NCBI GenBank assembly: GCA_903882345.1
Contig: CAIRWO010000041.1
Coordinates: 1 to 7,762 of the forward strand
Origin: Candidatus Omnitrophota bacterium
GTDB taxonomy: Bacteria; Omnitrophota; Gorgyraeia; Gygaellales; Profunditerraquicolaceae
Direction of reading: 5' to 3'
Length of the DNA: 7,762 nt
Shown: positions 1 through 6,300 of the stretch, piece after piece
Position numbering within the stretch: the stretch's first letter is position 1
Layout: each line of letters opens with the position of its first letter
Notes under the pieces: model-generated
Seen by the model: the letters and a program-made list of their open reading frames with translations, nothing else
What the model was told of the DNA's origin: nothing
Database searches by the model: none
Program-made: the position numbers and the translations under genes

Positions 1-66
1 CTGAGAATCGCGTGAAAGAATGCTAAGTTTTTCGCTAGTATCGGGATTTTTCTTGATTAAGACCAT
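1..66 (-). CDS. Possible 5' end of a further gene, truncated by the window edge
   Basis: An ATG at 66-64 opens a frame of 22 codons that stays open to base 1. It begins 19 nt after the TGA stop of the RND pump, so it fits as the next gene of the same transcript. The visible N-terminus is hydrophilic and contains EKLSILSRDSQ. It shows no signal peptide or membrane segment, so a cytoplasmic protein is more likely than another efflux component. The leader (AGTAAGAATATTTTGCC) holds no convincing Shine-Dalgarno site, which weakens the call. The residues faintly recall the start of some radical SAM proteins of the putative DNA modification/repair type, but 22 residues cannot establish this. It could also be a chance open frame. 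Confidence 0.4.
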   Translation of the reverse strand, partial: MVLIKKNPDTSEKLSILSRDSQ

Positions 67-85
67 GGCAAAATATTCTTACTTA

Positions 86-1627
86 TCACTTTTCTGGCTC
101 GCTAGATTCATGGGTTTTACGGGCTGCCTCTGAACGGGTCAGTTCAAACCGGTCAAGGAACTTAGACTGGAATTTCTGCAGGTAAAGGAAGAGCCCCGGC
201 GTAACATAAAGAGTAATCACTTGAGAAAATAGCAATCCGCCGACTACGATCAAACCCAGCGGCCTGCGGGATGCGCCGTCAGCTCCCATACCGAGGGCGA
301 TCGGAATAGCGCCCATGATCGCGGCAAGCCCGGTCATGGTAATGGGACGGAAACGCACAAGGCAGGCATCATAGATCGCGTCAAAATCAGTGGTATTTTT
401 CTTTTGCAGGTTGACATTGGCAAAATCAACCATCATGATACCATTTTTGGCGACAATGCCTAAAAGCATGAACAGGCCGACATAGCCGTATAGTGAAAGC
501 TCAGAGCGGAATAAAAATAGCGTAAGCAACCCGCCGAAAGTAGCCACGGGTAGCGTGGTCAAAATCGTGATCGGATGGACATAATTTTCGTATAAAATAC
601 CCAGAATGATATATTTAATAAATATCGCCACCAGGATCAGGAAACCTAAACTTGCCACTGCCTCCTTAAACTGCTGGGCTTCCCCCTGGAAGAAGCCGTT
701 CACTCCCGGAGGGAATGCCCTGGCTGCCGCATTCTCCAGAGATTTAACTGCAGTACCAATGGGAACACGCGGATCAACATTAAATGAAAGCGTTGCAGAG
801 TTCAATTGATTGTAGTGCGTGACATCCTGCGGCCCTACCCCCTCTTCCCATTTGGCAATCGCGCTTAACGGTATGAGGTTGCCGGTAACTTTAGAATGTA
901 GATAAATATGCCAAAGATTCTCCGGATTTTTCTGAAATTTTTTATCCAGTTCCACGATAACATTGTATATATCGACATCAGTTTTAAAGGTAGTGACTTT
1001 CCCCTGCGCGAATGCCAAGGCCAAGGCCTCTTCTATATCTAGTGCGGTGATGCCAAAGGTAGAGGCGCGGTCGCGTAAGATCGTCAGGTTAAGCTGAGGC
1101 ATGTTCAGCTTAACGCTATTCTGCACATCGCGAAAACCCGGCAGCTTTCCCATGGTTTTTTCAAAATCAAGCGCTGTTTTATATAAAAGATCCTGGTCGG
1201 GACCGGTTAAAACATATGAATATTTGTTGCCGCGCGCCGTGCTTTCGGCTCCGGTAGAAATCCTGAGAGCCGGCACCGGCCGCATAAAGATAAACCCCTG
1301 GGTAAGCCCGAAAAATTTGCCGCGTAACTTGCCGACTACCTGCTGTATACTTACCTTTCTTTCTTCTCTTGGCTTCAATTCGCAAAGCAATAACCCCATG
1401 CTCTGGTCAGCGCCCGGCTGAAACCCGGTAATCGTGACAAAGCGATCAACCGCAGGATCCTTTACAACTATCTGGTCAATGTCGTTTTGGAACTTCCGCA
1501 CTTTTTTTGTAGAGGTGCCCAGCGGCACCAATGTACCGCCCACAATAAAACCGCTGTCGCCTTCAGGAAGCAATGACTGGGGAGACTGACAAAAAGCATA
1601 ATCGTGCCGACAAAACAAAATATCCAA
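86..1627 (-). CDS. RND efflux permease (HAE1, MdtB/MdtC-like), C-terminal half after a frameshift
   Basis: This frame carries the second half of the inner-membrane RND pump. True homology starts at about codon 16-17 (1582-1577), at SLLPEGDSGF, the usual sequence after TM7. The first 15 residues from the ATG at 1627 are an out-of-frame reading of TM7, so that ATG is probably not a natural start. Residues about 20-320 form the second periplasmic porter and docking region. They are followed by TM8 (about 325-345), TM9 (352-373), TM10 (381-402), TM11 (427-448) and TM12 (457-483). Family signatures are LGILYENYVHPITILTTLP, GIVAKNGIMMVDFA with Lys394 (matching the proton-relay Lys940 of AcrB), and RRPLGLIVVGGLLFSQVITLYVTP before TM12. 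The tail of about 30 residues is hydrophilic. Joined to the upstream fragment, the product would be about 1051 residues, normal for an HAE1 pump. An unusual Lys338 sits inside TM8. The family is certain; whether this half is expressed depends on the frameshift being real or a sequencing error. Confidence 0.9.
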   Translation of the reverse strand: MDILFCRHDYAFCQSPQSLLPEGDSGFIVGGTLVPLGTSTKKVRKFQNDIDQIVVKDPAVDRFVTITGFQPGADQSMGLLLCELKPREERKVSIQQVVGKLRGKFFGLTQGFIFMRPVPALRISTGAESTARGNKYSYVLTGPDQDLLYKTALDFEKTMGKLPGFRDVQNSVKLNMPQLNLTILRDRASTFGITALDIEEALALAFAQGKVTTFKTDVDIYNVIVELDKKFQKNPENLWHIYLHSKVTGNLIPLSAIAKWEEGVGPQDVTHYNQLNSATLSFNVDPRVPIGTAVKSLENAAARAFPPGVNGFFQGEAQQFKEAVASLGFLILVAIFIKYIILGILYENYVHPITILTTLPVATFGGLLTLFLFRSELSLYGYVGLFMLLGIVAKNGIMMVDFANVNLQKKNTTDFDAIYDACLVRFRPITMTGLAAIMGAIPIALGMGADGASRRPLGLIVVGGLLFSQVITLYVTPGLFLYLQKFQSKFLDRFELTRSEAARKTHESSEPEK

Positions 1628-3240
1628 ACAACAAGCGTTACGAGCGGCCGTTTAAGCGTCCATTTAAGAGACGTACCATAGCCATGTATTACCCTGCCGA
1701 GAAAACCAGTCGTGAATTTCTGCAAACGCGTTTCTTTTGTTTTTCCCTTCTCCTTTAACATACGCGCGCACATCATCGGGGTCAGGGTCAAAGAAATGAT
1801 CCCCGAACAGAGAATTGCCATGACTACCGTTACCGAAAACTCACGGAAGATTCTTCCTACGGTGCCTCCCATGAATACAAGCGGCACAAAAATTACCGCC
1901 AGGGATAAAGTCATCGAGATGATCGTAAAGGTGATCTCCCGCGCGCTCTGTATCGCCGCTGCCAGCGGCTTCATCCCTTGTTCGACAAGACGGACGGTAT
2001 TTTCTAAAACCACGATCGCGTCATCCACGACAAATCCAACAGAAAGGATCAATCCCATAAGCGATAGATTATCCAGGCTAAAATGGAACACGTACATTAC
2101 GATAAACGTGGCGATGATCGAAAGCGGTAAAGTAACGCTGGGAATGATCGTATCGGAAAGCCGGCCGAGGAAGAGAAAAATGATCAGGATGACCAGAAGC
2201 AGCGCGATCAAAATCGTAAGCTTTACGTCATTGACCGAAGAGACAATAAATTCAGATTTATCATGGAATATCACTAGGTGCACGGAGCCAGGGATTTCCT
2301 TCTGCAACCGCGCGACAGTTTCCCTGATGTCTTTAGCAAGCGTTACGGTATTGGATCCAGCCTCGCGGGAAATTGCCACAATTATCGTCCCGCTCCTTAT
2401 GCCTTCTCCGACTTTGACATAGTCAAGATTAACCACGTCATTGTCAATACTGTCAATGCATTTACCGATATCTCTCAAGCGTATCGGAGCGTTATTGCGG
2501 TAGGTAATAATCAGCGGCTCATAGTCCTTGGCCATAAGAAGCTGGCCCTGCGGCTCGATCGCAAATGCGCGGACTTCTCCGTTTAAACTTCCGCCGGGAA
2601 TCGTCACCGTGCCGGTTGTAACCGCTTTTGCTACGTCACCGATACCGATCTGATAAGCCGCCATTTTATTGGGATCCACCTGGACCCTCACCGCTGTCTT
2701 TGCGCCATAGGTCTGAACCTGCGAAACGCCGTCTATCATACTGATCCTCTGGCCAATAACGCGGTTGCCAAAATCATACAACTGCCCAGGAGTAAGCGTA
2801 TCGGAATTAACCGTCAGGTACATTATCGGTGAATCACTGGGATTGGTCTTGGTGTAACTGGGCGGAGCCGGCAGATCAATAGGAAGGTTGGCAGTGGCGC
2901 GCTGGATAGCGGCTTGTACATCGGGAGCCGCCAGGTCAACGTTGCGCTCAAGCCCAAAAGTAAGATAAATCTTGGTCTGGCCTTCCGTGTTATCGGAAAT
3001 TATCGTATTCAAACCGGGGATTTGCGTAAATTGATTTTCTAGGGGAGAGGCCACGGTTTTAGCCATAGTCTCAGGGCTCGCGCCAGGATAGAATACGCTT
3101 ACGGTAATCACCGGATAATCGACTACCGGAAGATCGCTAATAGGAAGCGCAAAATATGCCGCCATACCGAATAATAGCACGACTACCATTACCAGCATGG
3201 TCATTACCGGCTTACGTATAAATTTTTCGGAAAGGGTCAT
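1468..3240 (-). CDS. RND efflux permease (HAE1, MdtB/MdtC-like), N-terminal half, frameshifted
   Basis: This is the N-terminal half of a proton-driven RND drug/amphiphile exporter of the inner membrane. The start ATG at 3240 is supported by GGGGAAG at 3255-3249, 8 nt upstream, and by the family N-terminus (SEKFIRKPVMTMLVM). TM1 spans about 11-33. The first periplasmic porter region spans about 34-337 and includes DYPVITVSVFYPGASPETMA, APDVQAAIQRA and NPSDSPIM. TM2-TM6 lie between about 338 and 490, and TM7 at about 531-553. TM4 has GFVVDDAIVVLEN with Asp406-Asp407, equivalent to the proton-relay pair Asp407/Asp408 of AcrB. Homology stops exactly after Leu553-Pro554: the last 36 residues are unrelated, low-quality sequence ending at 1468, while the right sequence continues one frame over. 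The gene begins 20 nt after the adaptor gene, as in mdtABC- or acrAB-like operons. As written the protein would lack TM8-TM12 and be non-functional. Sequence style is closest in memory to MdtB/MdtC/MuxB, with a single permease here; the substrate cannot be inferred. Confidence 0.95.
   Translation of the reverse strand: MTLSEKFIRKPVMTMLVMVVVLLFGMAAYFALPISDLPVVDYPVITVSVFYPGASPETMAKTVASPLENQFTQIPGLNTIISDNTEGQTKIYLTFGLERNVDLAAPDVQAAIQRATANLPIDLPAPPSYTKTNPSDSPIMYLTVNSDTLTPGQLYDFGNRVIGQRISMIDGVSQVQTYGAKTAVRVQVDPNKMAAYQIGIGDVAKAVTTGTVTIPGGSLNGEVRAFAIEPQGQLLMAKDYEPLIITYRNNAPIRLRDIGKCIDSIDNDVVNLDYVKVGEGIRSGTIIVAISREAGSNTVTLAKDIRETVARLQKEIPGSVHLVIFHDKSEFIVSSVNDVKLTILIALLLVILIIFLFLGRLSDTIIPSVTLPLSIIATFIVMYVFHFSLDNLSLMGLILSVGFVVDDAIVVLENTVRLVEQGMKPLAAAIQSAREITFTIISMTLSLAVIFVPLVFMGGTVGRIFREFSVTVVMAILCSGIISLTLTPMMCARMLKEKGKTKETRLQKFTTGFLGRVIHGYGTSLKWTLKRPLVTLVVWIFCFVGTIMLFVSLPSHCFLKATAVLLWAVHWCRWAPLQKKCGSSKTTLTR
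1577..1584 (-). other. Frameshift point in the RND pump gene, at a run of four C
   Basis: On the coding strand the sequence reads CTC CCC AGT CAT, giving L-P-S-H and leaving the family. Adding one C to the four-base run (1582-1579) gives CTC CCC CAG TCA TTG CTT CCT GAA, or L-P-Q-S-L-L-P-E, which joins both halves in the expected RND sequence. Adding an A after CCC would give L-P-K-S, also plausible. A single-base loss in a short homopolymer fits a base-calling or assembly error, a recent disabling mutation, or less likely a slippage site. The sequence alone does not choose among these. Confidence 0.9.
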
Positions 3241-3260
3241 CTTAAAATCTTCCCCGCTGT

Positions 3261-4418
3261 TTATTTATTTTCTTGTTTTTTCTCCAGGGTTTTTAATTGC
3301 GCAATATCAATGACGCTTACCCCCTGGCTTAAACCCATCTGTCCGGAGGTAACTACTTTTTCACCTGCCTTAACGCCTTGTTCAATAATTATATTGGCCT
3401 GCTGGCGGTTACCGGTCTTAACCAAACGCAACTCCGCCTTATTGTCCTGGTCCACGACAAATAAATAAACGCCGTTTAACCCCAGTTGTACCGCATCATA
3501 GGGGACCTGGACCGCATTCTTTTCGATACCTAAAATAAGGCGGACTTTCACAAACTGCCCGGCCCACAACTGCCGTTCTTTATTGGAAACAATGGCGCGC
3601 AGAAGAAAGGTCCCCGTGGTATTATCCACGGAATTATCCAACAGCGACAATACGCCGGAATAAGTCTTTTCCGGCGCCTCATCGGTATAAATCTCCGCAA
3701 TCAGCTTTCCTTCGCTCATTGCCTGCCTTACCTTATCAAGGTCTGTTTCGGTGATCGTAAAATCTATATATAATTCATTGATCGTCTTGATATTTACCAG
3801 GGTCGGCCCGTCATTAGCTTTAATCAGGTTTCCCGCGTCAACCTGATGTTTTCCGCTTAAGCCGTCAACCGGCGAGCGGATATAGCAGTAATCGAGGTTT
3901 ATTTTTGCCAGGTCTACATTCGCGGCATCCAGGCGCACTTGCGCTTCGGCACTCGCCAGGTCCGCCGAATATTTATCAAAATCCTGCTGGGCGATCAACT
4001 GCTTTTCCAAAAGCACTTTATTTCTCTCGAAGGTGACACGCTTAAGTTTTAAATCGGCAAGGCCCTGGTTTAAAGCCGCGCGGGCCTTATCTAACTCAGC
4101 CTGAAACGGTGCGGGATCAATGGTAAAAAGCAGATCTCCCTTTTTAACCTCTGCGCCTTCCGTAAAATTGATCTCTTTTATTTGCCCGGCAACCTGCGAC
4201 TTTATATCCACATCTTTGAGCGAATAGAGGCTGCCGAAAGAATCCAGGTAAACCGGAGCGTCCTTTGTAAAGGCAACCGCAGTCTCAACCGGCCGCGGCG
4301 GAATTTCTCTGGCCGGCTGTTTTTGAAAAAAACCTTTTAAAAGAAAAAAACCTCCTACCGCCACGCAGGCGATAATAACCATCTGTATGCGCCTATTCGG
4401 ACTTTTTATTTTATCCAT
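3261..4418 (-). CDS. RND efflux periplasmic adaptor subunit (membrane fusion protein, MdtA/AcrA-like)
   Basis: This 385-residue protein would link the RND pump to the outer-membrane duct. The basic N-terminus (MDKIKSPNRR) and hydrophobic stretch at about 13-31 look like an uncleaved inner-membrane anchor or signal sequence. Domains in order: first half of the biotinyl-lipoyl domain at about 70-105 (VAGQIKEINFTEGAEVKKGD, then LLFTIDPAPF); alpha-helical hairpin at about 106-172 rich in Ala, Leu, Lys and Gln; second lipoyl half at about 176-205 (YIRSPVDGLSGKHQVDAGNLI); beta-barrel at about 209-297 (ELYIDFTITETDL); membrane-proximal domain at about 300-372 (VPYDAVQ, VKAGEKVVTSG). Length is usual for the family. 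The start is set by AAGGGGG at 4432-4426, 7 nt before the ATG and lying inside the end of the TolC gene; only 2 nt separate that gene's TAA from this ATG, so translation is probably coupled. Cys18 lies in the hydrophobic stretch, but the hydrophobic run before it is too short for a convincing lipobox. Confidence 0.96.
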   Translation of the reverse strand: MDKIKSPNRRIQMVIIACVAVGGFFLLKGFFQKQPAREIPPRPVETAVAFTKDAPVYLDSFGSLYSLKDVDIKSQVAGQIKEINFTEGAEVKKGDLLFTIDPAPFQAELDKARAALNQGLADLKLKRVTFERNKVLLEKQLIAQQDFDKYSADLASAEAQVRLDAANVDLAKINLDYCYIRSPVDGLSGKHQVDAGNLIKANDGPTLVNIKTINELYIDFTITETDLDKVRQAMSEGKLIAEIYTDEAPEKTYSGVLSLLDNSVDNTTGTFLLRAIVSNKERQLWAGQFVKVRLILGIEKNAVQVPYDAVQLGLNGVYLFVVDQDNKAELRLVKTGNRQQANIIIEQGVKAGEKVVTSGQMGLSQGVSVIDIAQLKTLEKKQENK

Positions 4419-4420
4419 GC

Positions 4421-5989
4421 TTAATCCCCCTTGCTCCTAGAAGAACTTTTCGCTAAGCCTATTTTTATATTCGGTGTGCCGGTAGAATGCGCCAGGCCTG
4501 CCAGGGTGATAAATACATCCTGCTTGGATTGGATAAGACGGCTGCGCGCCTGGGAAAGATTGCTCTGCGCCTGGAGCAGGTCCAGGATACTTTTTAAACC
4601 GGCCTTATAACTTTCCAAGGCAAGTTCATATGATGTCATTGAGGTATCAAAAAAAGACTGGCCGTATTTAAGCTTTTGCACCGCGGTATTAAAATCATAA
4701 TATTTTATCCAGACATCGGAGCTTATCTCAAGTTCTGCCTGAATTAAATTATCCATGGCGATATTCGCTTCGTAATCCGCCTGTTTCTTTTTGTTCCAGT
4801 TATTAAAACCGTCAAAGATATCCCAGTTAACACTGGCAAACCCGGAATAATCGCGCTGGTCATTTTTTGTCCCGGGGGAATTATAATATTTATACCTGTT
4901 TTCCTGCGCATTCAAGCCGAGATTCAGATTCGGCAATACGTCGGAAAGGGCGGCTTTGGCCGCAGCCTGCTTTGATTTAAGTTCTGCCCGGAATGCCGAT
5001 ATGTCCGGCCTCTTTTGCATCGCTTCTGCGATAAGCCGGCTTACATCGTCTTCATTTATCGCTGTAGGTAATTCTTTATCAGGTGAAACGATATCAAAAT
5101 TAGTATCCGCGGCCACACCGATCGCCTGGGCAAGAACAGCCTTTGCGGTTTTCAAGGCGCCTTTTGCATTTTCTAAATTAAAAAGCGAATTTTCATAATT
5201 GGATTTTGCCTGCAGGACATCAAGCTTGGGGACAAGGCCGACATCAAATCTCTGCTGGGCAGCGTCATAATCGGTTTTTGTATTCTCCACATCAAGCTCC
5301 GCGGCTTCCACCGCCGATTGGCTGCTGTAATAATTATAATATGCGGTTTGCACATTAAGGATCAGGTCCTGCAGCGATTGGTCATACTGGGAATTCGCTT
5401 CAACTACCTTTTGCAAAGTTGATTCGATCCTCGAGCTGCGTCCCCCAAAATCAAGCAAGAGATAAGTCAGTTGCGCGCTCGGCCCGTAATTAAAATCATT
5501 GAGCTTAACCGGCGCATTAACAGGAGAACCGTTGGCAAGCTGCTTCTCTCTCGTCGCTGTTGCAGAAATGTTCAGTTGAGGATATAAGGCGCTCTCTGCC
5601 TGCCTTTCCACTGCCCTGGCTACGCGCGTGTTTTCCCAGGACTGGCGTGTCTGGGGATTATTTTTCAGCGCCAGGTCAATCAGCTCGGTCAGGCTAAAGG
5701 CTTTTTCTGATTTGGCCTTTTGTTTCTGGATGGATGCCCAGGCAAAATCGGTAATCTTAGCGGGTTTGGCCTGCGGTTTTATTCTCTCGGCTTGCCTGGT
5801 TTCATTCTTTTTCTGATTAACAAAATTCCGGGCAAAGTCTCTTGCCTGCTCTTTCTCTCCTGCGCCGGCTGCGACCACAGACAAGCGCGATGGCGCAGCC
5901 GGGATCCGCGTAGTAGAGCATCCGGATGCCAACAGCAAAAAGCCGAAAATAGAGATAAAAGTTATCCTGCGTTTATCATATGATTTCAT
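4421..5989 (-). CDS. TolC-family outer-membrane efflux lipoprotein
   Basis: This 522-residue protein is the outer-membrane duct of the tripartite pump. The N-terminus has a basic stretch (KSYDKRR), a hydrophobic core at about 9-21 and ASGC ending at Cys24. This is a slightly atypical lipobox (Ala rather than Leu at -3), so it is probably a lipoprotein; Ser at +2 is compatible with outer-membrane sorting. Residues about 25-97 are a hydrophilic linker rich in Lys, Ala, Gln and Arg, longer than in most relatives. The first outer-membrane efflux repeat runs from about 98 to 290 (LTELIDLALKNNPQTRQSWE; YPQLNISATA; YLLLDFGGR; RFDVGLVPKLDVLQA). The second runs from about 313 to 500 (RPDISAFRAELKSKQAAAKAA; VNWDIFDGF; YKAGLKSILDLLQAQSNLSQAR). 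This repeated helical hairpin plus beta-strand plan is the TolC fold. No upstream in-frame alternative start exists before a stop at 6031-6029, and the signal peptide fixes the ATG at 5989, although no Shine-Dalgarno site precedes it. The adaptor follows 2 nt later. Confidence 0.95.
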   Translation of the reverse strand: MKSYDKRRITFISIFGFLLLASGCSTTRIPAAPSRLSVVAAGAGEKEQARDFARNFVNQKKNETRQAERIKPQAKPAKITDFAWASIQKQKAKSEKAFSLTELIDLALKNNPQTRQSWENTRVARAVERQAESALYPQLNISATATREKQLANGSPVNAPVKLNDFNYGPSAQLTYLLLDFGGRSSRIESTLQKVVEANSQYDQSLQDLILNVQTAYYNYYSSQSAVEAAELDVENTKTDYDAAQQRFDVGLVPKLDVLQAKSNYENSLFNLENAKGALKTAKAVLAQAIGVAADTNFDIVSPDKELPTAINEDDVSRLIAEAMQKRPDISAFRAELKSKQAAAKAALSDVLPNLNLGLNAQENRYKYYNSPGTKNDQRDYSGFASVNWDIFDGFNNWNKKKQADYEANIAMDNLIQAELEISSDVWIKYYDFNTAVQKLKYGQSFFDTSMTSYELALESYKAGLKSILDLLQAQSNLSQARSRLIQSKQDVFITLAGLAHSTGTPNIKIGLAKSSSRSKGD

Positions 5990-6031
5990 ATAGCTAATTA
6001 TAGTATCATACTCTATGTAATTTACTAATTA
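5990..6031 (-). promoter_or_regulatory. AT-rich gap before the TolC gene: candidate promoter/operator
   Basis: These 42 bases separate the small membrane protein from the TolC gene and are far richer in A and T than the flanking genes. On the coding strand a perfect TATAAT lies at 6002-5997, only 7 nt before the ATG, so a transcript started from it would be nearly leaderless; TATGAT also occurs at 6010-6005. I see no good -35 hexamer at normal spacing. A palindrome AGTAT-C-ATACT occupies 6002-6012, overlapping both boxes, and TAATTA occurs at 5995-6000 and 6026-6031. It may hold a second promoter with a repressor site for the TolC-adaptor-RND genes, but AT-rich DNA gives such matches by chance. 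Confidence 0.3.
6002..6012. repeat. 11-bp palindrome (AGTAT-C-ATACT), possible operator half-sites
   Basis: The two 5-bp arms match perfectly around a single central C at 6007. The arms overlap the candidate -10 boxes on the minus strand, where a repressor could block transcription. Efflux operons are often controlled by TetR- or MarR-type repressors, but no regulator gene is visible in this window. It is too short to be a terminator and has no T-run after it. Confidence 0.3.
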
Positions 6032-6286
6032 TTATTTTAAGCGCTTTTGCCTTCTTCTTTTAAGCCAGGCCCCTACGACAAAAAAGACTCCATATTTTAT
6101 AATTATCAGGTATAAAATAAATAACCCTATCGGCGGCAGAAAAAACAGGCACGGCACAACGGCATCGCTGCCAAAATCAAGATGCGGAGCCCTGATGTTC
6201 ATGCAGACTGCCCAGACCGCGTAAATACCCGCGAAGATCAACAATTCCCTGATTATGCCTTTGGAAAATTTGATCTTTCCCGTCAT
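6032..6286 (-). CDS. Small basic two-helix membrane protein of unknown function
   Basis: I do not recognise this 84-residue protein. It has a basic N-terminus (MTGKIKFSKG), a hydrophobic helix at about 11-29 (IIRELLIFAGIYAVWAVCM), a short polar loop at about 30-42 (NIRAPHLDFGSDA) and a long hydrophobic stretch at about 43-75, broken by Pro51-Pro52 and carrying Lys64. It ends in a strongly basic tail (KRRRQKRLK). By the positive-inside rule both ends should be cytoplasmic, with the loop on the periplasmic side. The gene is well supported: AAGGAGG at 6300-6294 lies 7 nt before the ATG and overlaps the TAA stop of the upstream ABC permease. It is therefore co-transcribed with the ABC genes and may be an accessory or stabilising subunit, but this is inferred from position only. 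Two cysteines (28 and 46) lie in or near the helices. Confidence 0.75.
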   Translation of the reverse strand: MTGKIKFSKGIIRELLIFAGIYAVWAVCMNIRAPHLDFGSDAVVPCLFFLPPIGLFILYLIIIKYGVFFVVGAWLKRRRQKRLK

Positions 6287-6293
6287 TTAATTT

Positions 6294-6300
6294 CCTCCTT
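6294..6300 (-). promoter_or_regulatory. Strong Shine-Dalgarno site of the small membrane protein gene
   Basis: The coding strand reads TAAGGAGGAAATTAAATG: the upstream permease's stop codon merges with a perfect AAGGAGG placed 7 nt before the ATG. This is the best ribosome-binding site in the window. It is the main reason for accepting the short gene as real and implies coupling to translation of the permease. Confidence 0.8.

Noticed and set aside
67..85. Rho-independent terminator after the RND gene
   Set aside because: The 19 bases between the stop and the next ATG hold no stem-loop followed by a T-run.
1577..1584. Classical programmed -1 frameshift signal (X XXY YYZ)
   Set aside because: The in-frame codons CTC CCC AGT do not form a canonical slippery heptamer; only single-site re-pairing on CCCC is possible, so an indel is the simpler explanation.
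1583..1627. ATG at 1627 as the natural start of an independent RND-half protein
   Set aside because: The first 15 residues are TM7 of the pump read out of frame; no Shine-Dalgarno site stands out, and family homology begins only at the frameshift point.
1573..2586. Open frames on the plus strand opposite the RND gene
   Set aside because: They overlap strongly conserved RND sequence, have no recognisable domains and read as composition-driven shadows.
4350..4418. Adaptor as a lipoprotein anchored at Cys18
   Set aside because: Only about five hydrophobic residues precede Cys18 and the local sequence IIAC lacks a good lipobox; a plain membrane anchor fits better.
5628..5983. Open frames on the plus strand opposite the TolC 5' region
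   Set aside because: They lie wholly within the TolC gene and resemble no family; the opposite strand is strongly supported.
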